A DNA stretch of 64,000 nt, from the NCBI RefSeq assembly GCF_014648095.1, contig NZ_BMQL01000020.1, positions 29,814 to 93,813 on the forward strand. The letters run 5' to 3'. The translations under genes were made by a program, and so were the position numbers. The stretch's first letter is position 1, and the number at the start of each line of letters is the position of its first letter. Source of the DNA: Deinococcus ruber (GTDB taxonomy: Bacteria > Deinococcota > Deinococci > Deinococcales > Deinococcaceae). The notes under the pieces were generated by a model. The model was given only the letters and a program-made list of their open reading frames with translations. It was not told the DNA's origin and searched no databases. Shown one piece after another: positions 53,150 through 60,694 of the stretch.

Positions 53150-53299
53150 ATGTCGCAGAAACTCATCCAATGGCTGTGGCCCTGGCAAGCCACCACCCGC
53201 CCAAGGGTCTCTCCTCCCACGGGAACGCCCGTTCTGCTTGAGACCAGCGTGCCCCCACCGCTCATCACCGACTGGCACACCCCCCCTCGGCGCGCCTAA
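53150..53299 (+). CDS. Small protein (49 aa) with a very strong ribosome site
   Basis: TAAAGGAGG lies 5 bases before ATG 53150, and a TATACT -10 lies before that. The product begins MSQKLIQWLWPWQ, an amphipathic Trp-rich helix, followed by a Pro/Thr-rich tail (VPPPLITDWHTPPRRA). It may sit on the membrane surface. There is no recognised family. Its signals are unusually good for such a small gene in a region where most starts are leaderless. Confidence 0.65.
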   Translation: MSQKLIQWLWPWQATTRPRVSPPTGTPVLLETSVPPPLITDWHTPPRRA

Positions 53300-53328
53300 T
53301 CCCAGCCGCCGCCACGTCCTAGGGTCAC

Positions 53329-53334
53329 TACACT
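53329..53334 (+). promoter_or_regulatory. -10 element TACACT, leaderless
   Basis: TACACT is followed by exactly 7 bases and the ATG at 53342. Confidence 0.6.
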
Positions 53335-53341
53335 GCCCTAC

Positions 53342-54262
53342 ATGACGTCAACCCAATACGACGTGCTGATCATCGGCGGCGGCTTCGCCGGTCTCAGTGC
53401 TGCGCTTTACACCGCCCGCGGCATGAAACGCGCCCTGGTGTGCAGCGCTGGTCCCAGCCGCAATGCCCCCTCCCTCCACACGCATGGTGTGCTAACGCGC
53501 GGCGGGACGCCGCCCACCGAGTTCCTCGCTATGGCCCAGGTCGAGCTCGACCGCTACGACGTGCCCCGCCGCAACAGCCGTGTGGTGCAGCTCACTGGGG
53601 AGAACAACGCCTTCATGGCCACGCTCGAAAACGGCGATACGGTGCAGGCACGCAAGATCATCCTCGCCACCGGCGTGCGGGATGTCCTGCCTGAAAACAT
53701 TCCCGGCCTGCGAGAAGAATGGGGGAGAGGCGTCCATCACTGCCCGTACTGCTACGGCTGGGAAGTCCAAGGTGGACCGATTGCCCTGTATCAACCCGGC
53801 TTGAACGCCGATCATGTCCAAACACTGCTCTACCATCAGAAGATCAGTTCGGATCTCCTGGTCTGTAGCGATACCACCCCAGACCTGAGTGCCGTCCACC
53901 GGCAGCTGCTGCACGACCGCGGCATCACGCTCCTTGACGCGCCGTTGGTGGAGGTCAAGGGCACCGCCTCCGGCGTCCGGTTGATCTTCGCCGATGGTAT
54001 GACCAGCGAGCGTTCAGTGCTGTACGCACATGGTGAGCGAGTGCTGCAGGCCGACTTGGCGCAGCAGCTCGGCTGCGAGTTCACAGCGGCCAGCATCACG
54101 GTGGACGCACAGCAGGCAACCAGCGTGCCCGGCGTGTACGCGGCGGGCGATGTCAGCAGTGGCAATCAGGTGATCTTCGCCCTCGCCAGTGGGGCCAAGG
54201 CCGCGATGTACGTCGGCTATGCCCTGTTCGACGACGATCTTCCCGCTGGTACGAAGGTCTGA
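53342..54262 (+). CDS. Thioredoxin-reductase-like NAD(P)/FAD oxidoreductase (306 aa)
   Basis: GGGFAG (12-17) is the FAD-binding loop. ILATGVRDVLPENIPG (107-122) is the ATG motif. HHCPYCYGWE (132-141) carries the redox-active CxxC, and GVYAAGDVSS near the end is the second FAD contact. This is the layout of low-molecular-weight thioredoxin reductases and their relatives. The middle NAD(P) domain lacks a clear GxGxxA loop (IALYQPGLNADHVQT), so the electron donor may not be a pyridine nucleotide of the usual kind. It is cytoplasmic and transcribed alone from a leaderless promoter. Likely role: dithiol or disulfide reduction; the substrate is unknown. Confidence 0.85.
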   Translation: MTSTQYDVLIIGGGFAGLSAALYTARGMKRALVCSAGPSRNAPSLHTHGVLTRGGTPPTEFLAMAQVELDRYDVPRRNSRVVQLTGENNAFMATLENGDTVQARKIILATGVRDVLPENIPGLREEWGRGVHHCPYCYGWEVQGGPIALYQPGLNADHVQTLLYHQKISSDLLVCSDTTPDLSAVHRQLLHDRGITLLDAPLVEVKGTASGVRLIFADGMTSERSVLYAHGERVLQADLAQQLGCEFTAASITVDAQQATSVPGVYAAGDVSSGNQVIFALASGAKAAMYVGYALFDDDLPAGTKV

Positions 54263-54463
54263 GCGCAGGCTTCCTCCAGCAATTGGCATGAGCCCTTGGG
54301 GGGCATCCATGCCGACTCACCATTCCAAATCCATTTGGTTGTTGCGTCCGCCAACCTGAGCGGCCGCGTTTGCTGCGGCGATCCGGATCCGCCTGTTGTC
54401 GCTCCGTTCGGGGTCGCACGAGCGTCGGAACAGAAATTCCCGCTAAGCCTATAGAAGTGCTCT

Positions 54464-54583
54464 GTCCAGCCGAGGTATACACCTCAGCTGGACACCAGGA
54501 ATCCAAGTCAGTTCTGTTCAGATAGGGTCACATCTTTACCTTCCTGACGCGACTTCTTCCGAAGCTCAGACCTCAGCTGGACA
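54464..54583 (+). promoter_or_regulatory. Operator-like palindrome and half-site in a gene-free gap
   Basis: A 30-bp palindrome (54464-54493) is symmetric at 28 of 30 positions, built from GTCCAGC-GAGGT and its complement. One half, ACCTCAGCTGGACA, recurs at 54570-54583. Both lie between the oxidoreductase and the lyase gene, about 55-175 bases before the latter, so they are probably regulator binding sites for it. Nothing else is seen in 54263-54638. Confidence 0.6.
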
Positions 54584-54638
54584 GAAGGCTGCACAGGAAA
54601 CGCTGGCCCTCCCATTGCGTACCTCCTAAACTGAGTAA

Positions 54639-56015
54639 ATGAGCCCTACGTCCAGCTCTCCCATGGCACAGCTGTTTTCCATTCCTGCCCGGCGGCAGCG
54701 GTACTTGGATGTCGAGGCTGCCCTGGCACTGGCGCAGGCAGACCTCGGCGTCATCCCCCACGACCCCGCTCAGCAGATTGCCGCCACCGCCCACCTGCAT
54801 TTGCTGGACGCAGCCCGGATTGACGCTGACGAGGTCCGTACCGCTCACCCGCTGATGCCGCTCATCACCGAACTCGCCCGCGTGGTCGGTGAGCCTGCTG
54901 GCGGCTGGATTCACTGGGGTGCCACCACCCAGAACGTCCAGCAGACCGCCGACGTGCTCGGCCTCCGTCTCGCCCTGAACCTGCTTACCGCGCAGCTCTG
55001 TGATCTGCTGGACGCCCTGACCGTGCTGACCGAGCGCGGCGCAGAACTTGTGATGGCGGGCCGAACCCATGGCCAGCAGGCTGTCCCGATCACCTTCGGT
55101 TTCAAAACGGCCATTTGGGTGGACGCGATGCTGCGCCACCTAGAGCGCTCCCAGCAGCTCCGCCCTCGCCTGCTGACTGCCATGATGGGCGGCGCGGTCG
55201 GTAACTTCGCGTCCCTGGGTGACATCGGCCCAGCCGTGCAGCGCCGGGTGGCGGAGCGGCTCGGCCTGACGCCGATGCCCCTTCCCGCCCGCAGTCTGTC
55301 CGATCCGTTTGCCGAGCTGGTCTGCCTGCTGGGAATGCTGGCAGGCACCGGATCGGCGATCGCCGGTGAAGTCGCGCGGCTGATGGCCAACGAGTTTGCG
55401 GAGGTGGGCGAGGCGCTCGGTGAGGGGGACGTCGGCAGCTCGACCATGCCGCAGAAGCGCAATCCGAAGAAGAGTGCTGCGGTGATTGCCCTCTCTGCGC
55501 AGATCCGCGCCCTGGTTCCCTTGGCTTTGGAGGCGATGATCCACAGCCATGAGGTGGAAGGCGCCAGGACAGCGATGATGGATGCGGCGCTGGAGCAGGG
55601 GTGTGTCCTGAGCGGCGAACTGCTGACGCTGCTCACCGAGGTGGTGAGGGGCCTGGAGCTGTACCCGGAACGAATGGCCGCGAACTTGCAGTTGTCTGGG
55701 GGACTCATCAATGCCGAGGCGGTCATGATGCAGCTGGCGCAGAAGATCGGGCGGGGAGAGGCGCATGAGGTGGTACATCATGCGGCCCGGGAGGTAGCAA
55801 TACGCGGCGCAGGAGCGGGGTTTCTTGAGGTGCTCTCACATGATCCGCAGATCCAGGCAGAATTGAGCGCCCAGGAACTGACCCAGTTGCTCGATCCGGC
55901 CAGTCACACTGGACTGAGCGCCGCATTAGCCCACGAAACCAGTGCGCGGGCGCGGCGGGCGGTCGAACACGTCCGAGAGCAGTTGAACGACGAACACCTG
56001 GAGAACCGCCTTTGA
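54639..56015 (+). CDS. Fumarase/aspartase-superfamily lyase (PcaB/PurB-like, 458 aa)
   Basis: Superfamily signature GSSTMPQKRNP at 266-276 (flexible catalytic loop). Upstream are GRTHGQQAVPITFG (141-154, the second conserved region) and WIHWGATTQNVQQT (90-103, the first). Length and motif details fit 3-carboxy-cis,cis-muconate cycloisomerase or adenylosuccinate lyase; PcaB-type is favoured because of HWGATTQN and the helical C-terminus. The reaction would be a beta-elimination or cycloisomerisation releasing or moving a carboxylate. No other catabolic gene is adjacent, so the substrate is not decided. TAAACT lies 6 bases before ATG 54639, suggesting a leaderless start controlled by the palindrome upstream. 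Confidence 0.8.
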   Translation: MSPTSSSPMAQLFSIPARRQRYLDVEAALALAQADLGVIPHDPAQQIAATAHLHLLDAARIDADEVRTAHPLMPLITELARVVGEPAGGWIHWGATTQNVQQTADVLGLRLALNLLTAQLCDLLDALTVLTERGAELVMAGRTHGQQAVPITFGFKTAIWVDAMLRHLERSQQLRPRLLTAMMGGAVGNFASLGDIGPAVQRRVAERLGLTPMPLPARSLSDPFAELVCLLGMLAGTGSAIAGEVARLMANEFAEVGEALGEGDVGSSTMPQKRNPKKSAAVIALSAQIRALVPLALEAMIHSHEVEGARTAMMDAALEQGCVLSGELLTLLTEVVRGLELYPERMAANLQLSGGLINAEAVMMQLAQKIGRGEAHEVVHHAAREVAIRGAGAGFLEVLSHDPQIQAELSAQELTQLLDPASHTGLSAALAHETSARARRAVEHVREQLNDEHLENRL

Positions 56016-56404
56016 TCGCAGGCTCTGAACACCTTGATCAGCTTAAAAATCGTGCAGAACAGTTTTCTGTCGTCTGGATGAGCAGGCCGAGAACGTCGGC
56101 GTGTTGAGATATTTCCAGATGAGATGTTTTTTGGACGGCTGTTACCAGGGTTGGAGGCGAGAACGCACGTCCCACTCTGCCGCACGAGGCGGTCAGTCAA
56201 CAGGGATCAATGTGGCGGAACGTGACCTGATGGGATTGTGCCTGCTTAGCGGGAATTTCTGTTCCGACGCTCGTGTGACCCCAGTTCCGGACCTTCTACC
56301 CGGACTGCACAGCCTCGCGGTCTCGGGTGGCCGGAAGCAGCTGGTTGGCACAGCGCTCCTCAGGTCAGGATTCATCGTCCTCGCAGTGTGTCGGCAGCAA
56401 GGCG
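56016..56404. other. Gap with no convincing gene
   Basis: Open frames here lack start signals. The stretch 56101-56463 on the plus strand is open but has no ribosome site, and its composition is not protein-like. Confidence 0.5.
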
Positions 56405-56433
56405 TTGACTCACAGCATCCAATAGTCGATAAT
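56405..56433 (+). promoter_or_regulatory. Strong promoter TTGACT-N17-GATAAT, leaderless
   Basis: TTGACT (56405-56410), a 17-base spacer and GATAAT (56428-56433) stand 8 bases before the ATG at 56442. This is the clearest complete promoter in the window. Confidence 0.8.
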
Positions 56434-56441
56434 GCGACTCT

Positions 56442-56747
56442 ATGCCTCCGACCCCTCAACTGAATACCAACGCCCTCCAGGTGATGGCGGTGATGTACCA
56501 CGACCCGAACGGCCAACATTACGCCCTCAGCCTCAGTCAGGCGACCCACCTTCGGAACGGAACCCTCTTCCCAATCCTCGACAAGCTTGAAGACATGCGT
56601 CTGATCGAAGCGGAATGGGAAGAGAAAAACCCACACGGCCGCCGAGCCAGACGGTTTTACCGGCTCACGGCAGAAGGCATCCAGCGCTTTGAGGACGCCC
56701 GAGCAAAACTGTTTACGCCACCAGGAGGACACCTCACGCATGGATAA
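56442..56747 (+). CDS. PadR-family transcriptional regulator (101 aa)
   Basis: The winged-helix sequence fits PadR: ALSLSQATHLRNGTLFPILDKLEDMRLIEAEWEE (about 29-62), then GRRARRFYRLTAEGIQRFEDAR. It is missing a long C-terminal helix, as in the short PadR subfamily-2 type. The leaderless promoter decides the start. Its stop lies 8 bases inside the next gene, which encodes a membrane protein; PadR repressors commonly control such a co-transcribed partner and respond to small molecules. Autoregulation at the 56405 promoter is likely but no operator is identified. Confidence 0.85.
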   Translation: MPPTPQLNTNALQVMAVMYHDPNGQHYALSLSQATHLRNGTLFPILDKLEDMRLIEAEWEEKNPHGRRARRFYRLTAEGIQRFEDARAKLFTPPGGHLTHG

Positions 56748-57279
56748 CGCTTGGAACGACCGATTCGAACGCCTCATTACCCTGGCCGCGCGCCACATGC
56801 CGCAGCGGCCTGACATTCGCGAGCGCGAATGGCTGAGCCTGTTTGACGAATCCCCCACCCTCGACAGCAAAGTACACCTTACGTTGGGGTGCTTGGCCAT
56901 GGCCTCTGGCGGTCTGTTGCGCGGCGCACTCCTCAAACTCGCACGCGGGGTCCTCATCCTGACGGTGATCGCAGTGCCGGGCATCTGGCACACCATCGCC
57001 GCTGACTGGACGGTCCTGCCAGCACTGGGGATCTTCATGCTGCTGCTCCTCCCCAGTCTCCAGCGGCAACCGTTTGACGCTCGCTGGTACCCCGCCCTGA
57101 CGTGGCCCACCTGGATCTGGCGCACCTCTGCCGCCGCATGGCTGCTTCTCTTCCTGAGTGCTGTGTTTGTTGCCCACGCGTATGCCTTTGCGCTCAGCTT
57201 TGCGGCGGTGATGGTGATGATGTACGGCTGGGATGCGGATCGCCTCATCGGGCGACCAGCGGCACATGACGGACCGTAA
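56740..57279 (+). CDS. Membrane partner of the PadR regulator (179 aa)
   Basis: ATG 56740 overlaps the PadR gene by 8 bases; AGGAGG lies 12 bases upstream. The first 60 residues are cytoplasmic (FERLITLAARHMPQRP, REREWLSLFDES). Three or four hydrophobic segments follow (GVLILTVIAVPGIWHTI, VLPALGIFMLLLLPSL, AAAWLLLFLSAVFVAHAYAFALSFAAVMVMMYG). Such proteins paired with PadR are usually unnamed. The function is unknown. The last 14 bases overlap the RNase HI gene. Confidence 0.75.
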   Translation: MDNAWNDRFERLITLAARHMPQRPDIREREWLSLFDESPTLDSKVHLTLGCLAMASGGLLRGALLKLARGVLILTVIAVPGIWHTIAADWTVLPALGIFMLLLLPSLQRQPFDARWYPALTWPTWIWRTSAAAWLLLFLSAVFVAHAYAFALSFAAVMVMMYGWDADRLIGRPAAHDGP

Positions 57280-57757
57280 ACAGGTACGTCTCGTGACCGA
57301 TGGCGCCTGCTCCGGGAATCCTGGCCCCGGCGGCTGGGCCTGCCTGCTGACCTACGGCGCACACACCAAAGAGCTGAGCGGCGGCTCGCCCGCCACCACC
57401 AACAACCGCATGGAACTCACCGCCCTGCTCGAAGGGCTGCGCGCCCTCAAAGGTCCGTGCGACGTGCATGTAGTTTCAGACAGCCGCTACATCATCGACA
57501 CCTTTGAACAGCAATGGCACGTCAAGTGGGCGCAGAAAGGCTGGAAGAAGGGTGGCAAGCCCATCCCCAACCATGATCTGTGGCAGGCGCTCCTGAGTGC
57601 CGCCAAGCCCCACACCCTGACGTTCGAGTGGGTGCGGGGGCATGCCGGGCATCCGGAGAACGAACGCGTGGACCGACTGGCCGTGCAGGCGCGAGATCAC
57701 GCCGCGACGCTGCCGCCAGAAGCGTCAGCCCCTGCGGAAGGCGGACTCTTCGATTGA
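57266..57757 (+). CDS. rnhA: Ribonuclease HI
   Basis: This 163-residue protein hydrolyses RNA in RNA-DNA hybrids. All catalytic positions are visible: Asp12 in LVTDGACSGNPGPGGW, Glu50 in NNRMEL, Asp72 in VSDSRY, and the HAGHPENERVDRLA end, which supplies the last histidine and aspartate. The basic handle (KWAQKGWKKGGKPIPNHDLW) is present, so it is a typical type 1 enzyme of normal length. ATG 57266 starts 14 bases inside the membrane-protein gene. An extra copy on an accessory replicon may serve its replication. Its 3' end overlaps the opposite gene by 33 bases. Confidence 0.92.
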   Translation: MTDRKQVRLVTDGACSGNPGPGGWACLLTYGAHTKELSGGSPATTNNRMELTALLEGLRALKGPCDVHVVSDSRYIIDTFEQQWHVKWAQKGWKKGGKPIPNHDLWQALLSAAKPHTLTFEWVRGHAGHPENERVDRLAVQARDHAATLPPEASAPAEGGLFD

Positions 57758-59146
57758 GGTCCAGCCAGGCCGGAACAGGTGCGTTCCCGTGGCCGTCAGC
57801 GGCAGAAGCCGCGCAGTCAGGTTCAGCTTTCCAGCGCCATCGTGAGCGGGACCGAATACCAGCGGGGCATCGGTACACGTGCGGGTCGCCATTTGCCCGC
57901 CCGGGACAGCACATCCGACAAAGCCTGGCCACTTCGATTCCAGGGCGAAGCTGCAGCGCAGACAAGGACGCTCGGCCGCCGACGCATGGGCGTGGGCCAG
58001 GACGGCTCGCTGCTGCGTCAGCGCTGCCAGCGGCCCTCGCAGGCCAACCAGGAAGGGATGTTCGACCGTCTGATCCACTAACAATGCTGGGAAGGTGTTC
58101 AAGAGGGCCGACCCTAACCGCTCGGGCCTCGCAGAAAACACGGTCCGGAAGAGCGCCTCCACCACCTGCATCCGCAGGGACCCCCACCCGGCCCGTTCCG
58201 GCTGCCCGGCACACACGCGCAGGGCCCGCTCCAGTGAGACTGCCTGCGTCAGCGCTTCCCGCACCTCCGGATCAAGGGTCCGCGCCGCCAGGAAGGCAGC
58301 CAACGCCGACGGGTAGCGTCGCCCTCCCAACGTCACCGGGTGGGGATGCGCGGGGTGCAGCCAGCTGTGCTCCCCAGTAAATGCCACGATTCGTGGGGGA
58401 CCGTCCAGCGGTTCCTCACCAGGGGACAGGACAGCCGGCCGTGCGTCCACGCCCCGGGTCGTCCGGGCACGCTTCGGATGGGGCAGTGTTGGGCGCTTCG
58501 GCACAGCTGCTGCTTCCACGTCTGTCGTCGGCTCAGGCGCGACAGCCGCCTCGTACCGTGCGCGTGCCCGCAGGAGGCCCCGAACCGACAGCGGCACCAG
58601 CGGCTCCTTGACCTCCAACGTGACGTTCAGGGCCGACCGCGTCGCCTGCGTGTGACAGCTGTGCCACGTCCCAGCCGCCAGTTGTGCCTGCGGGGTGCGT
58701 TGCCATTCCGGCACTGACAACACCACGAAGTGCGCGGGCCAACCTGCATTCCGCAGTTGCAGCATCGTTTCGAGTTGCGTGTCTGTCAGGCGCAAGTCCG
58801 CTGGGTCTGCCTCCGCTTGCCGGGTGCGCACTTTCACTTCAACCGACAATCGGGTGTCCCCCCGCCAGGCGAGCACGTCCACATTGGTAAACGCGCCCAG
58901 CTCAGCGACCTCGATGCGTTCGATATAGATCGCTTCCACGAGCGCGGCAACTTGCGCATCGAACGGCACGCCGGCCCAGCGGTCGAGGGGATAGGGATCC
59001 GGCCCGGTCAACGGGACGAAGGGCAGTGTCTGTTCGGCTTTCGGGGCGTCCGCTTGCAATGTCAGGCGCGTGCCGACCTTGACCGCGCGGACGGGCCAGC
59101 GCACGAAGCTCAGGCCCTCCTCGCTGACGCGCCACTGCACCAGCAC
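57725..59146 (-). CDS. PD-(D/E)XK-like / NADAR-like fusion with zinc knuckle (473 aa)
   Basis: GTG 59146 is preferred, since the frame beyond it runs through an inverted repeat; the frame is open to 59263. Residues about 60-150 resemble a PD-(D/E)XK nuclease: TNVDVLAW (Asp90) and SVEVKVR (Glu103-x-Lys105), with an early Glu in LVEAIY. Residues about 254-360 resemble a NADAR domain (FTGEHSWLHP, GGRRYPSALAAFLAAR, W.S.R.QVVEALFRTVF, LLNTFPALLVD). NADAR enzymes remove ADP-ribose from guanine or similar; but the usual Glu after YPS is Leu here, so activity is doubtful. A C395xxC398...C412...C424 cluster may bind zinc. Confidence 0.65.
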   Translation of the reverse strand: MLVQWRVSEEGLSFVRWPVRAVKVGTRLTLQADAPKAEQTLPFVPLTGPDPYPLDRWAGVPFDAQVAALVEAIYIERIEVAELGAFTNVDVLAWRGDTRLSVEVKVRTRQAEADPADLRLTDTQLETMLQLRNAGWPAHFVVLSVPEWQRTPQAQLAAGTWHSCHTQATRSALNVTLEVKEPLVPLSVRGLLRARARYEAAVAPEPTTDVEAAAVPKRPTLPHPKRARTTRGVDARPAVLSPGEEPLDGPPRIVAFTGEHSWLHPAHPHPVTLGGRRYPSALAAFLAARTLDPEVREALTQAVSLERALRVCAGQPERAGWGSLRMQVVEALFRTVFSARPERLGSALLNTFPALLVDQTVEHPFLVGLRGPLAALTQQRAVLAHAHASAAERPCLRCSFALESKWPGFVGCAVPGGQMATRTCTDAPLVFGPAHDGAGKLNLTARLLPLTATGTHLFRPGWTSIEESAFRRG

Positions 59147-59282
59147 TATTGATCTCGGCAGAAGTCGACGACGCTCAAGATTCGGATGATGAGAGCAAAG
59201 GTGCCGCTGTAACGCGGAATTTCGCTTCTGCCTCATCGGGCGAACAGCAAAAAGCGTCGTCAACCTTGGCCGAGATCAATAG
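59146..59282. repeat. 30-bp inverted repeat around a 77-base core
   Basis: 59146-59175 and 59253-59282 match in inverted orientation at 26 of 30 positions. One arm encodes LLISAKVDDA at the end of the 59175 gene; the other arm would encode LLISAEVDDA on the plus strand. It looks like an inverted duplication of a coding fragment, which now lies at the junction of two minus-strand genes. Confidence 0.75.
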
Positions 59283-59570
59283 GCCGTGCAGCGACAACGC
59301 CAACTGGGCGAGCACGGCCTGGTCAGACGGCGGGAGCGACTGCGGCGAATGCGGCGTGATGGCCCGCCACGTCCACAGCCTCGGGGGACTGGGTTCGCGA
59401 ATCTTCGGGTTGTGCCGCCGGGCGGCTCGCTGGCGGACGGCCCACAGACCCGGGCCGAAGATCTCCACCTGTGGGTCAGTCTGCAGGGCGGACTTGACAG
59501 CGGTTTCACTGACGAGGGCATCCAGGAATTCTCGCCGAACGTTGAGCAGTCGGAGCAGCTGTGGCAGCAC
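59175..59570 (-). CDS. Unrecognised protein upstream of the NADAR-like fusion (131 aa)
   Basis: GTG 59570 (MLPQLLRLLNVRREFLDALVSE) lies 5 bases after a TACGCT element and close to TGAGGT. The N-terminal half looks like a winged-helix domain (LLNVRREFLDALVSETAVKSALQTDPQVEIFGPGLWAVRQ), possibly DNA-binding. The second half ends in a serine-rich tail just before the GTG of the fusion gene (28-base gap), so the pair is probably one operon. The C-terminus contains one arm of the inverted repeat, so the original end may have been altered. The function is unknown. Confidence 0.55.
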   Translation of the reverse strand: MLPQLLRLLNVRREFLDALVSETAVKSALQTDPQVEIFGPGLWAVRQRAARRHNPKIREPSPPRLWTWRAITPHSPQSLPPSDQAVLAQLALSLHGLLISAKVDDAFCCSPDEAEAKFRVTAAPLLSSSES

Positions 59571-59660
59571 ACCTCAGCGTAGCGGTCCGTCAGGGCGGTC
59601 GCTGTCGAAGGTGTCATACGGTGTCGTCGTGTGTGAGTACGTTTCCGACAAGTGCACTGC

Positions 59661-60341
59661 CTATGCCTCGTTTCGGATCATAAACCCCACACTCCGCACC
59701 GTTCGAATCACGCCGTAGAGCTGTAGCCCACTCAGTTTGGCGCGAAGGTGCGTCAGGTGCACATCAATGACATTGCTGCGCTCGGACCCATCTGGAGCGT
59801 CCCACAGTTCGCGTGCGATTTCCGTGCGCGAGACGATCCGCCCCCGTTCCCGCAGCAGCAACGCGAGGATCCTGCGTTCCGTGTCGGTCAGATGACACAC
59901 GCCACCCTGGAACGTCACGACTTGCTGCTCAGGGAACACGTGTAACTCACCGTACGACAGTGTGTCCTTCTCCGGACGTCGCCTCAGGGACGCCTGGATA
60001 CGGTCCACCAGCACCCGGACTGACACGGGCTTGCGCAGGCACTCTGTGGCTCCGAGTTGCAGCAGTGCCCGCTGCTGAGCCTCTCCGGCCGCACCGTTCG
60101 TCAGCACAAGGATCGGGACGGCCGCACTGCTGGCCCGCAGGCGCGTCACCACGTCGCGCCCAGAGCCGTCCGGAAGCTCCAGGCTCACCACCACCAGGGT
60201 CGGGAAGGACAGCCGAGCCAGCGTGAGACCCTGCATCAGGGAGGTGGCCACACGCACTTGGTAGCCCCTGTCTTCCAGCGTGGCGTGCAGTTGAGCTGCG
60301 AGCAGCAGATCCTGCTCAATGATCAAGATGTGCGTCGTCAT
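59661..60341 (-). CDS. OmpR-type response regulator lacking the phosphorylation Asp (226 aa)
   Basis: Receiver domain 4-115 and OmpR-type winged helix from about 130 (LTDTERRILALLLRERG, VIDVHLTHLRAKL, IRTVRSVGFMIRNEA at the very end). The phosphoacceptor position is Ser53 (VVVSLELPDG), and the acidic pair is EQ (9-10). The switch Thr and Lys (LVLTNG, LRKPV) are kept. Unlike the sibling at 52202, it has no tail. ATG 60341 is preceded by GAAGG. The frame is open to 60701, but that extension would overlap the membrane-protein gene in another frame and is not protein-like. Confidence 0.85.
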   Translation of the reverse strand: MTTHILIIEQDLLLAAQLHATLEDRGYQVRVATSLMQGLTLARLSFPTLVVVSLELPDGSGRDVVTRLRASSAAVPILVLTNGAAGEAQQRALLQLGATECLRKPVSVRVLVDRIQASLRRRPEKDTLSYGELHVFPEQQVVTFQGGVCHLTDTERRILALLLRERGRIVSRTEIARELWDAPDGSERSNVIDVHLTHLRAKLSGLQLYGVIRTVRSVGFMIRNEA

Positions 60342-60442
60342 GACGGGCCGCCTTCGCGTATGGGTCCGGGTCGTTCGAAACGACGGAGGCAGGATCCGGA
60401 GCGGTGATGGAGAGATCGGTGAGGTGCCACTGCGGGATGCGC

Positions 60443-60658
60443 TCAGAACTTGGATTGGTGGCGTTGGTAGGAACTCAGGGTGATGGAGAGGGCCACCACG
60501 AGCAGAACACCCACACTGGCAAGTGCAGTCAGCCCCCAGGTGAGGCCGACGACGCTGTGCAACAGGAGCGGCGTGAAGACGACCCAGCCTCCGAGCAGGG
60601 CGACGCGATTGCGGAAGCTTTGGACCAGGTAGGGTCGGAATTTCGAGAACCGCGACAC
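60443..60658 (-). CDS. Small two-helix membrane protein (71 aa)
   Basis: GTG 60658 gives RFSKFRPYLVQSFRNR, a basic N-terminus, then two hydrophobic helices (VALLGGWVVFTPLLLHSVVGL; ALASVGVLLVVALSITL) and a short polar tail. A TACAAT -10 lies about 30 bases upstream on the minus strand (60694-60689). The ATG in a different frame at about 60681 would encode a basic, low-complexity peptide and is not preferred. It may be co-transcribed with the response regulator that follows. The function is unknown. Confidence 0.55.
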   Translation of the reverse strand: MSRFSKFRPYLVQSFRNRVALLGGWVVFTPLLLHSVVGLTWGLTALASVGVLLVVALSITLSSYQRHQSKF

Positions 60659-60694
60659 CCTCCATTACACCGAGAGCCATGCGGAGCAATTGTA

